NCBI RefSeq assembly: GCF_016861695.1 | Contig: NZ_BOLP01000009.1 | Coordinates: 1-64,000 of the forward strand | Direction: 5' to 3' | From: Levilactobacillus andaensis | GTDB taxonomy: Bacteria > Bacillota > Bacilli > Lactobacillales > Lactobacillaceae | DNA length: 64,000 nucleotides | Shown here: positions 1 to 8,861 of the stretch, piece after piece | Layout: the number at the start of each line of letters is the position of its first letter | Numbering within the stretch: position 1 is the stretch's first letter | Position numbers and translations under genes: made by a program | The notes under the pieces: generated by a model | Databases searched by the model: none | Seen by the model: the letters and a program-made list of their open reading frames with translations, nothing else | Told to the model about the DNA's origin: nothing

Positions 1-78
1 AAACCGAAACCGAAACCGAAACCGAAACCGAAACCGAAACCGAAACCGAAACCGAAACCGAAACCGAAACCGAAACCG
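1..78 (+). repeat. Hexanucleotide tandem repeat (AAACCG), 13 units
   Basis: Thirteen perfect AAACCG units encode (Lys-Pro)13 and continue into degenerate units up to about base 120. The tract is cut by the window edge, so its full length is unknown. A six-base unit adds or removes two codons per slip, so the stalk length can vary without breaking the frame. Confidence 0.95.
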
Positions 79-540
79 AAACCAGAACCGAAACCAGAAC
101 CAACACCAACACCAACACCAACACCACATCCATTACCGAAACCAGATACAAAACCAAACTTGAATGGAACACATAATTTGGAGAACAGACCAAATAAAGC
201 GCCAGCTCCTCATGCAGAAAGTAACCAGACTGCAACGGTGCCGGTTATAGCTCCAGCACAAAATAAGCCAACAGCGCTCCAATTGTCACAACCAGATACA
301 GATGATGAAGATAACTCAGCACTGACTAGCGAAGCATCACTAAAACAGAAAGGAAAGCGTCACGGGAAGCAGAGACGACATCTAGCTGATACTAAGCCAA
401 CGAAGAATTCCCAAGCACAGTCCAACACTGATAAGACGTTACCGCAGACTAATGAATATCACTCGTCAGCACAAGTTGTGGGTTTAGGCTTACTACTTAG
501 TTTGGTTACTGGCTGGCTCTATCGACGATTTATCCGTTAA
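1..540 (+). CDS. Sortase-anchored surface protein, C-terminal part (partial)
   Basis: The reading frame is already open at the left edge, so only the C-terminal 179 residues are seen. It begins with a Lys-Pro repeat that drifts into Glu-Pro and Thr-Pro, a rigid wall-spanning stalk. A polar linker rich in Asn, Gln, Thr and Lys follows. The end is a classic sorting signal: LPQTNE (bases 439-456), a hydrophobic segment and a basic tail (YRRFIR). LPQTxE is the variant used by plantarum-like lactobacilli, so housekeeping sortase A probably links the protein to peptidoglycan. The ligand-binding part lies outside the window, so adhesion or another role cannot be assigned. Confidence 0.85.
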   Translation, partial: KPKPKPKPKPKPKPKPKPKPKPKPKPKPEPKPEPTPTPTPTPHPLPKPDTKPNLNGTHNLENRPNKAPAPHAESNQTATVPVIAPAQNKPTALQLSQPDTDDEDNSALTSEASLKQKGKRHGKQRRHLADTKPTKNSQAQSNTDKTLPQTNEYHSSAQVVGLGLLLSLVTGWLYRRFIR

Positions 541-565
541 ACGTTTCCCCAACTGTGATAGACTG

Positions 566-586
566 GTAAATAGACAATTTATTTAC
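566..586. other. Inverted repeat GTAAATA-N7-TATTTAC
   Basis: A perfect 7-bp inverted repeat sits between the surface-protein stop codon and the ClC gene. No T-run follows, so it is a weak terminator candidate or an operator for the downstream gene. Confidence 0.3.
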
Positions 587-604
587 TAGTAGGGGGACTT
601 ACGG

Positions 605-2167
605 ATGAAACAGAAACAACCAACACAACACGACCTAACCCGACTAAACGCCATTGCTTTTGGCAGTTTAGTCGGGTTATTAGCTGGAGCAGTCGTGAGT
701 GTGTTTCGCTTGGCCATTGAGCGCCTCCTAATCTTGGTTCAGGGGTGTTACGGGTGGCTCGGCCAACACCCACTGTGGCTCATTCCTTGGGCAATTTTGA
801 TGCTGGTTCTGGCGGTTATCATTGGCCGATTTACCAAGCAGACACCAATGATCAAAGGGTCTGGGATTCCCCAGATCGAAGGGCAACTAGCCGGTGAGCT
901 GGACTATGCCTGGTGGCCAGCCCTGTGGAAAAAGTTTGTCAGTGGGATTCTAGGCATTGGTTCTGGGCTTTTTCTAGGACGTGAAGGGCCTTCCATTCAA
1001 CTCGGAGGGACCGTCGCCCAAGGGGTTGCAGAACGGCTGAATTTCACGGGCTCTCGTCGACGATTGATGATTGCCGGCGGGGCCGCCGCTGGATTGTCGG
1101 CGGCCTTCAATGCGCCGATTGCTTCGACACTGTTTATTTTGGAAGAAGTCTACCACAGTTTCTCCACGTTAGTATGGTTGACGGCGCTAACCAGTGCGGT
1201 CGTCGCTAATTTCGTGTCGAATGAAGTTTTCGGTCTTACGCCAGTCTTACACATCAATTTCCAACAAGCCTTGCCGTTGAAATATTACGGTTTGCTGCTT
1301 ATTCTGGGAATTGGCTTGGGGCTATTGGGCTTTGGCTATCAGTGGGCAACGTTACATAGCGGCGATTGGTATGCTAAACTAAAGGTGTTGCCGCAATGGT
1401 TAAATGGCGTTGTGCCATTTCTACTGGTCATTCCAATCGGCCTATTATGGCCAGAAACATTGGGTGGCGGGAATCAGATGATCGTTGGGTTCGCTCAACA
1501 CACACCATTGCTGATTCCGCTGATTGGTTACTTTATTCTCCGCTTCTGTTTTTCGACAGTTAGCTATGGGTCAGGGTTACCTGGTGGGATCTTCCTACCG
1601 ATTCTGACGCTGGGAGCTTTGCTGGGTGCAATTGGTGCTCGGAGCTTCGTTGAACTAGGGTGGCTGCCAAAGATGTTTGTGGCCAACTTCATGATCTACG
1701 CGATGGCGGGCTATTTTGCCGGGATTTCCAAGGCGCCATTTACAGCGATTCTATTAATCACGGAAATGGTCGGGACGTTGCAGCACTTGATGCCACTGGC
1801 AGTTGTGTCGATCGTGGCGTACATCACCGTTGATATTCTGGGTGGCGCGCCGATTTATGAAGCTATGTTGGAGCGGATGGTCAAACCAGCCGTTTCCAGT
1901 TCACAGGGACCAACGGATCGACTGGAATATCCGGTTGAGGAAAGTTCTGAAATTGCCGGTGAACAGGTTCGGGATTTATCCTGGCCAGTGGGCTCACTGC
2001 TCGTCAGTGTCCGCCGGGGTGAACGTGAGGTTATTCCCCACGGGGACACCATTCTCAGAACGGGTGATACGTTAATAATTTTCACGTATCAGCAGAATCG
2101 CGCTTACGTGCGTCAGCAGTTAGACCGGATTCGGCGAAACGATGTGCATCAGAATATCCCGAATTAA
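605..2167 (+). CDS. ClC-family chloride channel/antiporter with C-terminal TrkA_C domain
   Basis: A 520-residue polytopic membrane protein. The ClC signatures are clear: GSGIP from residue 85, GREGPS with the gating glutamate at 127, and GSGLPGGIF from residue 322, which together form the anion path. Presence of the gating Glu favours a Cl-/H+ exchanger over a passive channel. Residues about 440-505 form a soluble RCK_C/TrkA_C-like domain ending in a TGDTLIIF strand, a common ligand-sensing appendage in Firmicutes. A GGGGG ribosome binding site lies upstream of the ATG. A role in acid or ionic stress is inferred from the family. Confidence 0.93.
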   Translation: MKQKQPTQHDLTRLNAIAFGSLVGLLAGAVVSVFRLAIERLLILVQGCYGWLGQHPLWLIPWAILMLVLAVIIGRFTKQTPMIKGSGIPQIEGQLAGELDYAWWPALWKKFVSGILGIGSGLFLGREGPSIQLGGTVAQGVAERLNFTGSRRRLMIAGGAAAGLSAAFNAPIASTLFILEEVYHSFSTLVWLTALTSAVVANFVSNEVFGLTPVLHINFQQALPLKYYGLLLILGIGLGLLGFGYQWATLHSGDWYAKLKVLPQWLNGVVPFLLVIPIGLLWPETLGGGNQMIVGFAQHTPLLIPLIGYFILRFCFSTVSYGSGLPGGIFLPILTLGALLGAIGARSFVELGWLPKMFVANFMIYAMAGYFAGISKAPFTAILLITEMVGTLQHLMPLAVVSIVAYITVDILGGAPIYEAMLERMVKPAVSSSQGPTDRLEYPVEESSEIAGEQVRDLSWPVGSLLVSVRRGEREVIPHGDTILRTGDTLIIFTYQQNRAYVRQQLDRIRRNDVHQNIPN

Positions 2168-2264
2168 GCAAGCTCGGGACTGGTAAAAACGGGCTGACTA
2201 TGATAAATTAGGAAGAGTATAGTTAGACCTATTAGACCTATTTGAATAGGTAGGAGGCAAATTT

Positions 2265-2501
2265 GTGTATAATTTTTTAATGACGTGTATTTTAATTGTC
2301 GCCGTGCTCATCATTATCGCGGTAATGATGCAGCCCGCTAAGACCAACGACGCGTTGTCCGCTTTATCTGGTGGTGCGGACGACCTGTTTGCGAAGGCAA
2401 AGCCCCGCGGTTTTGAAGCATTCATGCAAAAGGTCACGGTTGTCTTGGGTGCACTTTTCTTTGGACTGGCAATGGCTTTAGTATATCTATCTTCACACTA
2501 G
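2265..2501 (+). CDS. secG: Preprotein translocase subunit SecG
   Basis: 78 residues with the SecG plan: an N-terminal membrane helix, a short Gly/Ala/Lys-rich cytoplasmic loop containing LSGGADDLFAKAKPRG, and a second helix. SecG stimulates SecYEG-dependent export. The start is GTG at 2265, set by an AGGAGG-like site at 2252-2257. It heads the secG, esterase, rnr, smpB cluster that is conserved in lactobacilli and bacilli, which supports the call despite the short length. Confidence 0.93.
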   Translation: MYNFLMTCILIVAVLIIIAVMMQPAKTNDALSALSGGADDLFAKAKPRGFEAFMQKVTVVLGALFFGLAMALVYLSSH

Positions 2502-2507
2502 AGAAGT

Positions 2508-2541
2508 GGCCTCCTGTTCGTTTGTTACAGGGGGCTTTTTT
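2508..2541 (+). terminator. Intrinsic terminator after secG
   Basis: GGCCTCCTGT at 2508-2517 pairs along its full length with ACAGGGGGCT at 2527-2536, counting G-U pairs, and is followed by TTTTT. It separates secG from the esterase gene and may act as an attenuator inside the cluster. Confidence 0.8.
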
Positions 2542-2579
2542 ACAGACTATCTAAAAATTGCGGAAAGTGGTGGTTTGAT

Positions 2580-3323
2580 ATGATTCGAAAACCAACCCCG
2601 CTCTTTTTCGAGCAGGGGCCCCGAGCAGTTATTCTGCTCCATGCCTATTCGGGTAGTTCTAACGATATGCGCTTATTGGCGCGACGGTTAGAGAGCGAGC
2701 ATTACACCGTGCTGGCACCGATTTTTACTGGCCACGCAACGGGAGACCCTGCAGATATTCTGAAAGAAGGATCACCACAACGCTGGTGGCAAGATACGCA
2801 AGATGCCATCGCGTTCTTACAGCAACGTGGCTATCAACAGATTGCCATCTTTGGCCTGTCTTTGGGTGGCTTATTTGCCACTCGGGCCTTGCAAACGGAT
2901 GCTGATCTGTTAGGTGGGGGGACGATTGCGTCTCCGGTGATCTTTAAGGGACAGACTAATGTTCCCAGTGCCTTCATTGAGATGGCACGCGCAACTTATC
3001 AGGCCCAACACCTGGCTGGTGAAGAGCTCGCGCAACGCTTGGTTTGGTTGCAGGCACATCTTGATGCCCAGTTAACCGCTATTCAAGCCTTTGCGGATAC
3101 CACAGCGACTCACTTAGACAGAATCAAGCAGCCCGTCTTTATCGCACAAGGGGATGCCGATCAAATGATCGACCCGCGGTCCGGTAAGTGGTTGGCGGAT
3201 GCTTATCCAACTAATCAAATTGATTTCCATGAGTATGCGGGAGCGGGCCACGTTCTAACCGTGAATGCGGCTCACCATGCTCTGGAAACAGATATTTTAA
3301 CTTTTTTACACACAATCTTTTAA
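2580..3323 (+). CDS. Carboxylesterase, alpha/beta hydrolase
   Basis: 247 residues with the alpha/beta-hydrolase fold. The nucleophile elbow GLSLGG places Ser94. Asp192 in the QGDAD strand end and His224 in GAGHVL complete the expected triad. HAYSGSS near residue 20 matches the oxyanion-hole region of the EstD/Est30-type monoacylglycerol and carboxylesterases. There is no signal peptide, so it acts in the cytoplasm on short acyl esters. It sits between secG and rnr, 19 bases upstream of rnr, as in many Firmicutes, although the shared order does not reveal a shared function. Confidence 0.9.
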   Translation: MIRKPTPLFFEQGPRAVILLHAYSGSSNDMRLLARRLESEHYTVLAPIFTGHATGDPADILKEGSPQRWWQDTQDAIAFLQQRGYQQIAIFGLSLGGLFATRALQTDADLLGGGTIASPVIFKGQTNVPSAFIEMARATYQAQHLAGEELAQRLVWLQAHLDAQLTAIQAFADTTATHLDRIKQPVFIAQGDADQMIDPRSGKWLADAYPTNQIDFHEYAGAGHVLTVNAAHHALETDILTFLHTIF

Positions 3324-3342
3324 AAATAACGAGGAATCGATA

Positions 3343-5760
3343 GTGCAAGATAATACATTAAGAACCGATTTAACAGCGTTCTTCCGAGCACACTCGGACC
3401 AGAACTACACAGTAGAAGATATTTCAGATGCGCTGCATTACCACGGCTCAGCTGCTTTTAAACTGATCGTACAAGAGCTAGCACAACTGGAACGGGATGG
3501 TCTGGTACAAGTTACCGACCACGGTCATTTTCAATTGGATCCTAGCCAACGGACGTTGACCGGGATTTTCCATGGTAACGACAAGGGCTTCGGCTTCGTT
3601 GCTTACGATGAAAACAAGATTGAACCAGACGCTTATATTGCGCCTGATAATACATTGCGGGCTTTAAACGGCGATACGGTTAAGATCGAAATCGTTCGTG
3701 CCGGTGACCCTCGCAGTGGTAAGGGTCCCGAAGGTAAAGTCACGGAAATCGTGGAACACCATTACGAACAAGTCGTTGGTGAATTCTTCCAGACCGATGA
3801 TGACGCGGGCTACTTAGGCCAAGTTCGTTTGACCGACAAGAAGATCATGAAGTACAAGTTCTACGTGACTAACGTTGGCTTGAACCCGACACCGGGTGAA
3901 GTGGTGACCGCAGAAATTACGGAATACCCAAGTCCTGAACATCCAGATGCGATGGTTGGGATTGCTAAACAAGTCATTGGTAGCGTGGACGATCCTGGTA
4001 TCGACATCTTACAGATTGTCTACCAACACAACATTCCGTCAGAATTCCCTGAAGAAGTCATGCAGGCTGCTGACGAAATTCCAGATCACGTCTTGCCAGA
4101 AGAAATGGCCGGCCGTGAAGACATCACTAAGCAAGATTTGGTCACCATTGATGGCGAGTCTTCAAAAGACTTGGATGATGCCGTTACCGTTTGGAAATTG
4201 CCTAATGGGAACTACCATTTAGGGGTCCACATTGCGGACGTGTCACATTACGTTCAAGAAGATTCTATTTTGGACAAGGAAGCTTACAAGCGGGGGACCA
4301 GTGTCTACCTGACAGACCGGGTTATTCCAATGTTGCCACGGCGTTTATCCAACGGAATCTGTTCGTTAAATGAAGGCGAACTCCGGTTGTGCATGAGCTG
4401 TGACATGGAAATCAATCCAGAAGGTCACGTTGTGAAGCACCGGATTCACCCATCCGTTATGCGTTCTAAGGCGCGGATGACCTACACGGCCGTTAACCAA
4501 ATCCTGGAATCCCATGACCAATTGACGATGGACCGTTACAAGGACCTCGTCCCAATGTTTGAACAAATGGGCGAATTACACAAGATCTTACTGAAGCAAC
4601 GGAAGCATCGTGGGGCCATTGACTTTGATGACCGCGAAGCTGAAATCATTGTGGATGACAAGGGTCACGCCATTGACGTTAAGCTGCGGACTCGTGGCTT
4701 GGCTGAACGGATGATCGAATCCTTCATGTTAGCTGCCAACGAAACGGTTGCGGAACATTACTTCCGTGCCAAAGTGCCGTTCCTTTACCGGGTCCACGAA
4801 ACGCCAGATGGTGACCGTGTCCGGAGCTTCTTCGAATTCTTAACGGCCTTCGGGATCAACGTTAAGGGTGACCCGAACCACTTGCGTCCTAAGATGCTAC
4901 AAGGTGTCTTAAAGCAAGTTGCTGGGAAGCCAGAAGAAGCCATGGTTTCTGTGATGATGTTACGGAGCTTGAAACAAGCCCGTTACGCCGATCAATCCTT
5001 AGGTCACTTTGGGTTGGGTGCGGAATTCTACACCCACTTTACGTCGCCAATCCGTCGTTACCCAGATACCATGGTTCACCGGATGATTCACTACTACGAA
5101 GACCATGGCATCAACGACGCCAGCAAGGAAAAGTTTGCTCCTATCTTGGAAGAGATCGGTGTGCACACGTCCGAAGCTGAACGACGGGCCATTGACGCAG
5201 AACGTGATACCAACGACATGAAGATGGCTGAATACATGGCTGACCACGTCGGCGAAGAATTTGATGCCGTCGTTAGTTCCGTCATGAAGTTTGGGATGTT
5301 CGTCGAATTACCAAACACCATCGAAGGCTTGATTCACATCAGCCGGATGCAAGATGACTACTACGAATACGTTGAAAAGTACCTGGCCTTAGTCGGTCGC
5401 AACACGCGGCGGACTTACCGGATCGGTCAACCAATTCGGGTTAAGGTCATTCACGTTGATAAGGAACAGAGCGAAATTGACTTTGAATTGTTAAATCCAG
5501 AGGCAGCGCCAACGAGTGACTTATTACCACACCGTGAGCACCGTTCTCGCGGTGGCAATTTCCACGGCCGGAGCAACAACAGCAATGGTCGCGGCAACGG
5601 CAACAATCAACACAGCGGCGGTAACCGTAATGGAAACCACCGTAACGGGAATCAACGACCATCGAACCAACAAGGCGGTAATGGCAGCAATCACCAACGG
5701 AATAACTCCAATGGTAATGGTGGTCAACACCGTAACAACTCACAAGGTGGTCGTCACTAA
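3343..5760 (+). CDS. rnr: Ribonuclease R
   Basis: An 805-residue 3'-5' exoribonuclease. Order: N-terminal winged helix (1-65), two cold-shock OB folds (about 70-230), RNB catalytic domain (about 255-580) and S1 domain (about 630-710). The metal-binding DGESSKDLDDA motif gives Asp270, Asp276, Asp278 and Asp279. RNase R degrades structured RNA and works with tmRNA-SmpB in clearing stalled messages, which fits smpB directly downstream. The start is GTG at 3343 after a GAGGAA site. The last 75 residues or so are a low-complexity tail of Asn, Gly, His, Arg and Ser, longer and more Asn-rich than the usual lysine-rich tail. Confidence 0.97.
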   Translation: MQDNTLRTDLTAFFRAHSDQNYTVEDISDALHYHGSAAFKLIVQELAQLERDGLVQVTDHGHFQLDPSQRTLTGIFHGNDKGFGFVAYDENKIEPDAYIAPDNTLRALNGDTVKIEIVRAGDPRSGKGPEGKVTEIVEHHYEQVVGEFFQTDDDAGYLGQVRLTDKKIMKYKFYVTNVGLNPTPGEVVTAEITEYPSPEHPDAMVGIAKQVIGSVDDPGIDILQIVYQHNIPSEFPEEVMQAADEIPDHVLPEEMAGREDITKQDLVTIDGESSKDLDDAVTVWKLPNGNYHLGVHIADVSHYVQEDSILDKEAYKRGTSVYLTDRVIPMLPRRLSNGICSLNEGELRLCMSCDMEINPEGHVVKHRIHPSVMRSKARMTYTAVNQILESHDQLTMDRYKDLVPMFEQMGELHKILLKQRKHRGAIDFDDREAEIIVDDKGHAIDVKLRTRGLAERMIESFMLAANETVAEHYFRAKVPFLYRVHETPDGDRVRSFFEFLTAFGINVKGDPNHLRPKMLQGVLKQVAGKPEEAMVSVMMLRSLKQARYADQSLGHFGLGAEFYTHFTSPIRRYPDTMVHRMIHYYEDHGINDASKEKFAPILEEIGVHTSEAERRAIDAERDTNDMKMAEYMADHVGEEFDAVVSSVMKFGMFVELPNTIEGLIHISRMQDDYYEYVEKYLALVGRNTRRTYRIGQPIRVKVIHVDKEQSEIDFELLNPEAAPTSDLLPHREHRSRGGNFHGRSNNSNGRGNGNNQHSGGNRNGNHRNGNQRPSNQQGGNGSNHQRNNSNGNGGQHRNNSQGGRH

Positions 5761-5775
5761 GCGAGGTGACAGAAC

Positions 5776-6249
5776 TTGGCCAAGAAAAAGTCCAAGAAAA
5801 CACCAGATAATGTTTTAGCTCAAAATCGAAAGGCTCGTCATGAGTATACGGTGACGGATACGATTGAGGCGGGACTCGTTTTGACGGGGACCGAGATCAA
5901 GTCGATGCGGGAACGGCGAATCAATTTGCAAGATGGTTTTGCGCAGATTCGGAACAACGAGGCTTGGTTAATGAACGTGCACATCAGTGAGTACGTTCAA
6001 GGGAACCGCTTCAATCACGACCCACTACGTAATCGGAAGCTCCTGTTACACAAGAAGGAGATTCGGCGCTTAGGCCTTGCTACGAAGGACAAAGGGGTCA
6101 CCCTAGTCCCACTGAAGGTTTACCTGAAGCATGGCTTTGCCAAGGTACTGATTGGCGTTGCGCAAGGGAAACGTGAGTTTGACAAGCGAGAAACCATTAA
6201 ACGGCGGGAACAAGACCGTCAGATTGCTCGGGTCATGAAACGTTACTGA
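5776..6249 (+). CDS. smpB: tmRNA-binding protein SmpB
   Basis: 157 residues with the SmpB OB fold: NRKARHEY near the N-terminus, [10 protein letters not shown], and a basic C-terminal tail ([21 protein letters not shown]) that enters the ribosomal decoding centre. It delivers tmRNA to stalled ribosomes for trans-translation. The start is TTG at 5776, 15 bases after the rnr stop, with a GCGAGGTGA binding site, so it is probably translated from the rnr message. The tmRNA gene itself is not in the window. Confidence 0.97.
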   Translation: MAKKKSKKTPDNVLAQNRKARHEYTVTDTIEAGLVLTGTEIKSMRERRINLQDGFAQIRNNEAWLMNVHISEYVQGNRFNHDPLRNRKLLLHKKEIRRLGLATKDKGVTLVPLKVYLKHGFAKVLIGVAQGKREFDKRETIKRREQDRQIARVMKRY

Positions 6250-6311
6250 TAATGAGTAAGCGGAACCGGCTGTTTTTCGGCACGGCTTCGGCAATATAGA
6301 GTTGAACACAT

Positions 6312-6341
6312 GAAAGGCCTGGGGATTGTCCCAGGCCTTTC
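6312..6341 (+). terminator. Stem-loop terminator after smpB
   Basis: A perfect 12-bp stem (GAAAGGCCTGGG at 6312-6323 with its complement at 6330-6341) with a 6-base loop. The following T content is modest (TTTCGTCT), so efficiency is uncertain. Confidence 0.65.
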
Positions 6342-6375
6342 GTCTAGAATGGATTATTCGGGAGGTTAACAGGTT

Positions 6376-7122
6376 ATGGGCACAACTCCAGTTAAGATTC
6401 ACGTCGCCGATTTACACAAGGCCTTCGCTGGTAACGAAGTCTTGAAAGGCATCACGTTAGACGTTTATGCGCAAGAAGTCCTGTGCATGATTGGGCCCTC
6501 AGGTTCCGGCAAGAGTACCTTTCTACGCTGCCTGAACGGTTTGGAAGACATCACGAGTGGGACGGTAGAAGTTGACGGCCAGCGGATTGGTGATCCGCAC
6601 GTCAATCTAAATCAGATTCGGGAAAATATTGGGATGGTCTTTCAGCACTTTAACTTATTTCCCCATCTATCGGTTTTGAAAAACATCACGTTGGGACCAA
6701 CTCAATTAAAAGGAGTGAGTGCTACCGTGGCTAACGACCAGGCGAAGAAACTTCTCGCACAGGTTGGTTTGGAGGATAAGGCGACGGCCATGCCGAATTC
6801 ACTATCCGGTGGGCAGCAACAGCGCGTGGCGATTGCGCGCGCCTTAGCGATGGACCCGGAAATCATGTTGTTCGACGAGCCCACTTCCGCGCTCGACCCC
6901 GAGATGGTGGGGGATGTGCTTCACGTCATGCAGCAGTTGGCAGAAAATGGCATGACCATGGTGGTCGTCACCCATGAGATGGGGTTTGCTAAAAATGTTG
7001 CCGATCAGGTCGTCTTCATGGACGATGGCATTATTCAGGAGTCTGGCACGCCGACCGATGTCTTTGAGCATCCGCAGAATGCCCGGACCCGCGAGTTTTT
7101 GGATAAGGTCCTGAACATTTAA
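6376..7122 (+). CDS. Polar amino acid ABC transporter ATP-binding protein (GlnQ type)
   Basis: 248 residues with a complete ABC ATPase set: Walker [10 protein letters not shown] from residue 40 (Lys46), Q-loop [11 protein letters not shown], signature LSGGQQQR, Walker [15 protein letters not shown] and switch VTHEM. The [15 protein letters not shown] pattern and [10 protein letters not shown] are typical of GlnQ/ArtP amino acid importers. No permease or binding-protein gene is adjacent: smpB ends upstream and a terminator closes it. It is therefore an orphan ATPase that must pair with membrane subunits encoded elsewhere. Confidence 0.92.
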   Translation: MGTTPVKIHVADLHKAFAGNEVLKGITLDVYAQEVLCMIGPSGSGKSTFLRCLNGLEDITSGTVEVDGQRIGDPHVNLNQIRENIGMVFQHFNLFPHLSVLKNITLGPTQLKGVSATVANDQAKKLLAQVGLEDKATAMPNSLSGGQQQRVAIARALAMDPEIMLFDEPTSALDPEMVGDVLHVMQQLAENGMTMVVVTHEMGFAKNVADQVVFMDDGIIQESGTPTDVFEHPQNARTREFLDKVLNI

Positions 7123-7167
7123 GTGATTTGTTGACGTTTCGACCAAATATGTTCGGAGCGCAAAAAA

Positions 7168-7199
7168 GGGTCTGAAACTTTTGTCTCAGACCCTCTTTT
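7168..7199 (+). terminator. Intrinsic terminator after the GlnQ-type gene
   Basis: GGGTCTGA at 7168-7175 pairs with TCAGACCC at 7186-7193, preceded by an A-run and followed by TCTTTT. It can work in both directions. Confidence 0.75.
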
Positions 7200-7375
7200 G
7201 GCGTGGTTCGTCGATATTAGAAAGATTAGATTCAGGCACAGGGTGAAAGTTAGTTGTCTGGTTAAACTTTTAATTCAAAAATATTGCAAGAGTTATTCAT
7301 TTAATTTGTTAACGAAACGTGGTATTATTTGATAAAGAGTTGATACATAAGACTCAACCCAGCCACAGAATAGAG

Positions 7376-7409
7376 AAAAACGACCCGAGACAATGTCCCG
7401 GGTCGTTTT
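7376..7409 (-). terminator. Bidirectional terminator downstream of the LURP-one-like gene
   Basis: AAAAACGACCCG at 7376-7387 and CGGGTCGTTTT at 7399-7409 form a strong stem flanked by A- and T-runs. It lies just beyond the minus-strand stop at 7419 and is the natural end of that transcript. Bases 7200-7375 hold nothing I can identify. Confidence 0.75.
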
Positions 7410-7418
7410 GTATTAAAT

Positions 7419-7976
7419 TCATTTATTTTTAGTGGTGAAGGGAACGGCGCCAGACGGCAGTGTGCCGGGATTAAGTGCCCGACTCCGTAGCGGATTAAAA
7501 GCGTGTTCCTGGTGCTTGGCCCACCGATCAAGAATGGCTGCCAAACAGATGATCAGTGCCTCGTGATCAGGCTGATCAATGGTGAGTTCCACCGTGGCCC
7601 CGCCAGATGCACGGACTTGGTCAATTGTGGCAATGGTGTCCTTCCCATGCGTAATGCGAAAGTGACCGCTGTTAAGATTGCCCAAGATGACCCAGTTGAG
7701 ACCACGAACAAACAACACCTCGCGAATCACCCCGAAAGTCTTGTTGACGCGACCCACTGTTTGCCGATGGTATAGCAGACGAAACTTGGGCAATAGTCCC
7801 AACGTTTCTTGTTTGACTTCGGCTTCTAGTTCCCCCGCAATTGTGTAGACGGACAGCACGTCCGCGCGCATTCCCCATTTACCAACTAGAAGGTAGCACG
7901 ACTGGTTATCCGCATCCCGGATAACCGTAGTTGCCCGCGCGGAAAGGGCAGCCTGATTCAGGTACAATTTACGCAT
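7419..7976 (-). CDS. LURP-one-related (YxjI-like) protein
   Basis: 185 residues using the ATG at 7976, where a GGAGGTG site sits seven bases upstream; a longer frame to 8027 lacks such a site. The sequence is a run of beta strands (VIRDADNQSCYLLVGKWG, FRLLYHRQTVGRVNK, HFRITHGKDTIATID) like the tubby-type barrel of the LURP-one/YxjI family, ending in a helix with LIICLAAILDRWAKHQ. Members are thought to bind phospholipid or act as scramblase-like proteins, but the bacterial role is not established. It is a single-gene unit running opposite to ung. Confidence 0.7.
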   Translation of the reverse strand: MRKLYLNQAALSARATTVIRDADNQSCYLLVGKWGMRADVLSVYTIAGELEAEVKQETLGLLPKFRLLYHRQTVGRVNKTFGVIREVLFVRGLNWVILGNLNSGHFRITHGKDTIATIDQVRASGGATVELTIDQPDHEALIICLAAILDRWAKHQEHAFNPLRSRALNPGTLPSGAVPFTTKNK

Positions 7977-8099
7977 GGGGCACCTCCTTAATTTGGTCAG
8001 TAAAACCAGTTGACCCCATTTTAACATGTTTTACGAGGAGACGTTCGATAATATCATTTCGGCTGGCGTTATGATAGAATAAAAGGCGAGGTGTTGGGA

Positions 8100-8819
8100 A
8101 TGAAACCGTTTATTCATAATGACTGGTGGCCGGTACTTGAGCCCGAATTTGAGCAAAGCTACTACCAAGAGCTTCGTCAATTCTTAGTGGAAGAGTATCA
8201 GCACTACCGAATTGATCCGGACATGTACCATATTTTTACCGCGTTCGATTGGACGCCGTTTAGTCAGGTCAAAGTGGTGATTTTGGGCCAAGACCCGTAC
8301 CACAATCCGGGACAAGCACATGGGTGCAGCTTTTCTGTTATGCCAGGAACGCCGATTCCACCGTCGTTGCAGAATATTTATAAGGAACTCGAGAGTGATC
8401 TCGGAATCAAGCCAGTTAACCATGGCTATTTGGAAAAGTGGGCGAAGCAGGGCGTGCTCCTGTTGAACTCTGTGTTGACCGTTCGTGACGGCAAGGCCTT
8501 TTCACATCAAGGTCACGGCTGGGAACGGTTAACGGATGCTGCCATTGCAAAATTATCCGAACGGCCCGAACCCGTTGTCTTCATTTTATGGGGCAGTGCG
8601 GCGCGGTCCAAGATCAAGTTGATCGATACGCAGACCAACATCGTTTTACAGTCGCCCCATCCGAGCCCACTGTCCGCTTATCGCGGCTTCTTTGGCTCCA
8701 AACCATTTTCAAAGACCAACATCGCACTCACATCATTAGGGGAAACCCCCATCGATTGGCAACTGCCAGAACACGTTACCGTTGATGATGGGCCAACCAC
8801 CGCATCCAACCAGGCATAG
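8100..8819 (+). CDS. ung: Uracil-DNA glycosylase
   Basis: 239 residues of the family 1 UDG. The water-activating loop [13 protein letters not shown] places catalytic Asp65, and the Leu-intercalation loop reads [15 protein letters not shown]. It removes uracil from DNA in base-excision repair. The ATG at 8100 is chosen over a GTG at 8091 because the GGCGAGGTG site at 8085-8093 overlaps the earlier codon. The gene is followed after 42 bases by pta, a pairing common in lactobacilli. Confidence 0.96.
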   Translation: MKPFIHNDWWPVLEPEFEQSYYQELRQFLVEEYQHYRIDPDMYHIFTAFDWTPFSQVKVVILGQDPYHNPGQAHGCSFSVMPGTPIPPSLQNIYKELESDLGIKPVNHGYLEKWAKQGVLLLNSVLTVRDGKAFSHQGHGWERLTDAAIAKLSERPEPVVFILWGSAARSKIKLIDTQTNIVLQSPHPSPLSAYRGFFGSKPFSKTNIALTSLGETPIDWQLPEHVTVDDGPTTASNQA

Positions 8820-8861
8820 AAGAGAATTGATTCGTGGGATATTTTATGGAGGTCATCATCT

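Noticed and set aside
5447-5803. Frames in the 3' end of rnr
   Set aside because: The low-complexity tail keeps all frames open; composition is biased and there is no start context.
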